Below are positions 61,525-64,000 of a stretch of DNA of 64,000 nucleotides, piece after piece; the stretch's first letter is position 1, and each line of letters opens with the position of its first letter. Under the pieces are notes generated by a model. That model worked only from the letters and a program-made list of their open reading frames with translations, searched no databases and was not told the DNA's origin. A program made the translations under genes and the position numbers. The stretch covers positions 40,888,896 to 40,952,895 of the forward strand of contig NC_080572.1 in the NCBI RefSeq assembly GCF_030247185.1. The letters run 5' to 3'. The DNA comes from Malaya genurostris (Eukaryota > Arthropoda > Insecta > Diptera > Culicidae).

Positions 61525-61767
61525 AACATGAATATTCACCAACGCCATATGGAAGACTCTCATGAAATATTCAGATCACCGGCCGATCACCACATGAAGG
61601 CTGGATCTGCCAAAGTCAACCACTGCGACCCAAATATGACATTACTTAATGATACAACCCTAGTTTTAAGTTAGTCGTAAATTTTAAATTAGTAAAAGCC
61701 CTTGGCATCTTAGAGCTTAAACAGTATGCCTTAAACATTATATTCTTGAATAAAAAAAAAAAAAAAA
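61525..61767 (+). mobile_element. Short retroposon, copy 2, with exact target duplication
   Basis: ATCCGCTCGACT flanks it exactly (61513-61524 and 61768-61779). It ends in a 17-base A run preceded by CCTTAAACATTATATTCTTG. After the duplication the Jockey-like 3' UTR resumes. It has no ORF of its own. The copy at 28768-28992 is its reverse-oriented relative and begins at a similar 5' point. Confidence 0.8.
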
Positions 61768-62345
61768 ATCCGCTCGACTCTCTCAATCCCCCGGCTGTCC
61801 GCCATCTTCTTCGGAACTAACTAGATCTTTATGATGTTACTAATACTTTTTGCATCCCCCCATCTTTAGAGACAATTAACTTGATCTTTTGCCGCTTTCA
61901 ACTTGTTTCGAAACGCCCCCCCCCCCTCTCTTTCCACCCCGTCGAACCCCATTTTTCGTAGTAAATTCCATTTACTACAATGTTAACTTCTCTCTTTTTA
62001 TCTCCTTTTTTCCTGCATTGCTATTATTCACCGCTCTCCGAGGGCCACTCTCTTTGATGTCCAGCATGCCGGACACCCGCCGAGTGTTTGTGACTTGGGG
62101 GTTTTCCCGCGGACCCTCACGGACAGCAAGATGCGGCCTTCAACGTCACCGTTCAGTCACTCTTGACCCTCGCCGGGAGTAATTTTACTTTGAGCCCTTA
62201 GTATTAAGCAGTATATCTGTTGGATCTTTGTAATCTGTTGATTTAAAAAGATGAGGAGGTTTTATGCCTGCTGGAGAGAAAGATAGTAAATTTCAGCTCC
62301 AGCGGGTTTTTCCCTGCTCCCAAATAAAATAAAATAAATAAAATA

Positions 62346-62689
62346 CATTTATCATGCGAACAATCTACTAGGTGTGCGAGTATTGATAAGTAGATCGCTT
62401 TTATTCCATAGATCAAAGCGTAGTATACCTTTTGGCAATGGCAATGTCTGTCAAATTCGGCATATTCAGATTGAGGAGGATATCCGTGTCATTGTTTTTC
62501 ATCTGTGTAGTTTGCCACTTTTTGTTAGATATTATCTAAAGCATCACCGATGTGCACACTTCTGCATGTAAGGACACATTCAAGCTATTGATTCGTGACA
62601 GCATAACTCAATCTGTCTCAAGTTTGTTCGAATGCCCAGGGATTTCGAGCAAATTAAATTCTAAATACTAACTTTAATATTGGTCTTTT
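62346..62689. other. Unassigned AT-rich DNA
   Basis: No gene or repeat recognised. Confidence 0.4.
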
Positions 62690-62790
62690 TTTGAAATTTT
62701 GTTGTTAAATTCAACAAACTCAAAATCGTTAATGTGAATTAGGTGCAGAGCTAATTTCTTGTTTTCCGTGTAGTGTGGTGCCTAATAGCA
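62690..62790 (-). repeat. Family C terminal fragment
   Basis: GAAATTTTGTTGTTAAATTC and GCAGAGCTAATTTCTTGTTT match the reverse complement of the left end of the element at 9231-9320, including a degraded inverted repeat. Confidence 0.5.
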
Positions 62791-64000
62791 TCAGCAACTA
62801 GAGTAACCATCATTCCGCGCCCGGTCAAGCATCACTGACTTCCCGACGGCACGAGGTTGCGCTTGGTTAATAAAATAATAGCGAAACATTAGCATTCCTT
62901 TTCGCGAAACTGGTCGGTGGCTCCGCCAAGCTTCCTTTCTTTATTTTTTTTTGTTTTGTTCGTGGACTTGAACCTGACCGTCGCCGTCTGATGCAGGATA
63001 ATCCACTGAAAGCGCATGCAACTGCAAAGATTTGCCGTTTTTTTTCCTCTGAGCTCAGATAAGACCAGCGCGCTTCAAGGCGAATAAGGAAGCTTCGAAG
63101 AACCAGTCTTGCTTATATTTACGTATGCAAAGTCAGCGAAAGCAACCGGCAGTTGCTGGGGGGAAAATAAAATGGCACTGAGTCGAAGCCAGGCCACGCG
63201 AGAAAGGAAAACAATCAATTGGCCATAAATTTTAATCTTTTGCCAATAATCTGGTGTGCAGAGCCGGTACACAACTGATGTCGGTCCGGCCCGAGAACTG
63301 GAGCACACAGCACAAACGCTGCACAAAAAGTGACTTCATAAAAATGCCTCCGCTAATTCCGAGCCGATATTTACTGGTTTTGAGATTTGAACAGAGCCCT
63401 CGGTAGCGCTCTAAATAGCTAAGGCCGGAGATTCATCTTTACCTCCGGAAGTGTGCCGTCCGGGTAACAATACTTTACCGATCGGTGGAATTCAAGAAAT
63501 GTTACGATGGAGAAGAGCTTTTGCCGGAGATCTATGCGGATTGTTCCAGGTGCAGCGTACGTCGCTCGAGGGAACTGTTCGTTTCGAATCCAGGAACGAA
63601 TCGGTGTTTACGAGGAGTGTTTGTACAGAAGGCTCATTCCGACTTGAAACTAACGTTTATGGCAACCGATTCTAATTCTTTTCCCTGATGAATTCCAGGG
63701 GCTGACTGAGTTAACTGCATTCGAACATCACTAGTAATTCGATTATCGATAACAATGATAGTCGGGAAAACAGAATAAACATTCCACCTCAATAAGTCCC
63801 TCGTACAGCATTCTTCCTTTGGTTCATTCCACCGCAGCAGCAGACAATGCCGAGATAGATACATCTGGTAAAATGGGGGCCCGGCGGGCTTTGTCATTAC
63901 AACCATTTTGCGTTATCACAACGATAACTTGCCGTGCCGAGAAATCAAAACCCAGTCCTAGCCTACCAATCGAGTCAGCAACAACAGCAGTCGGGCGCTT
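62791..64000. other. Unique-looking DNA, G+C-richer, to the window edge
   Basis: About 1.2 kb with overlapping frames of 67-90 codons (for example 63451-63675 plus), none with a recognised domain. It may be host sequence near a gene outside the window. Confidence 0.35.

Larger units (their letters stand above)
59650..62345 (+). mobile_element. Jockey-like non-LTR retrotransposon, internally deleted
   Basis: An ORF1-like region (59654-60075), part of a reverse transcriptase, and a long 3' UTR ending CCAGCGGGTTTTTCCCTGCT and an AATAAAATAAAATAAATA tail near 62345. The endonuclease and the first part of the reverse transcriptase are missing at a deletion near 60090. A 243-base retroposon sits in the 3' UTR. 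The 3' UTR contains a hairpin-prone pair (GCCTGCTGGAGA and CTCCAGCGGG). The 5' border is uncertain. Confidence 0.7.

Overview
This window looks like non-coding, transposon-dense chromosomal DNA from a culicine mosquito, most likely Aedes or a close relative. The grounds are AT-rich DNA with no operons or dense genes, many non-LTR retrotransposons (I-like and Jockey-like with RNase H or YADD reverse transcriptase), DD37E and DD34D mariner-type transposases (the DD37E type is known from mosquitoes), tRNA-derived SINEs, and a repeat family with the end signature 'TTTAATCCACCTAG..GTG..ATGAT', which I associate from memory with Aedes genomes. I see no intact host protein-coding gene, rRNA, functional tRNA or CRISPR array. 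The host signal is limited to one plausible terminal exon (55674-55838), one strong microexon candidate (57598-57630) and two joined 3'/5' splice-site motifs (15931-15940, 59114-59122). This suggests the window lies largely in introns or intergenic DNA of one or more large genes.

Layout. 1-2000: a broken copy of a multicopy insect gene of unknown function, then a truncated mariner, both on minus. 2222-2922: a short repeat. 3244-5016: a complete ITmD37E element with terminal inverted repeats and TA duplications, then a second DD37E transposase fragment. 5337-7299: first full copy of a ~1.96 kb non-coding repeat, called repeat A here. 9231-12574: a TIR-bearing element (family C) split by repeat A copy 2 (with a long CA tract) and by a SINE. 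12575-17640: mostly unrecognised DNA with a 10-bp minisatellite. 17640-26445: a nested stack in which a diverged repeat A is interrupted by a 6.06 kb I-like retrotransposon with a 12-bp target duplication and by a 1.24 kb palindromic element with Transib-like ends. 28037-33830: repeat D, a short retroposon tail, a dead Jockey-like reverse transcriptase, SINEs, and repeat B holding a hAT-like MITE. 34591-41098: another DD37E fragment, unrecognised DNA, ITmD37E copy 2, and an orphan non-LTR ORF1. 41764-46300: second copies of repeats D and C, a 5'-truncated I-like copy with its own MITE, and another MITE. 48078-49584: a SINE, an internally deleted mariner and a TA microsatellite. 49588-55026: three repeat A copies forming a 3-kb palindrome plus a tandem duplication. 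55033-64000: an L2/CR1-like reverse-transcriptase remnant, the host exon candidates, a SINE, a MITE and a Jockey-like element with a retroposon nested in its 3' UTR.

No set of genes here works together as a pathway. The organisation is a record of successive insertions, several datable relative to one another because target duplications and nesting are visible. The most unusual objects are the palindromic element with CACAGTG ends, the modular repeat A family with its palindrome, and the microexon and joined splice-site candidates. All family names are from motif recognition without a database search.
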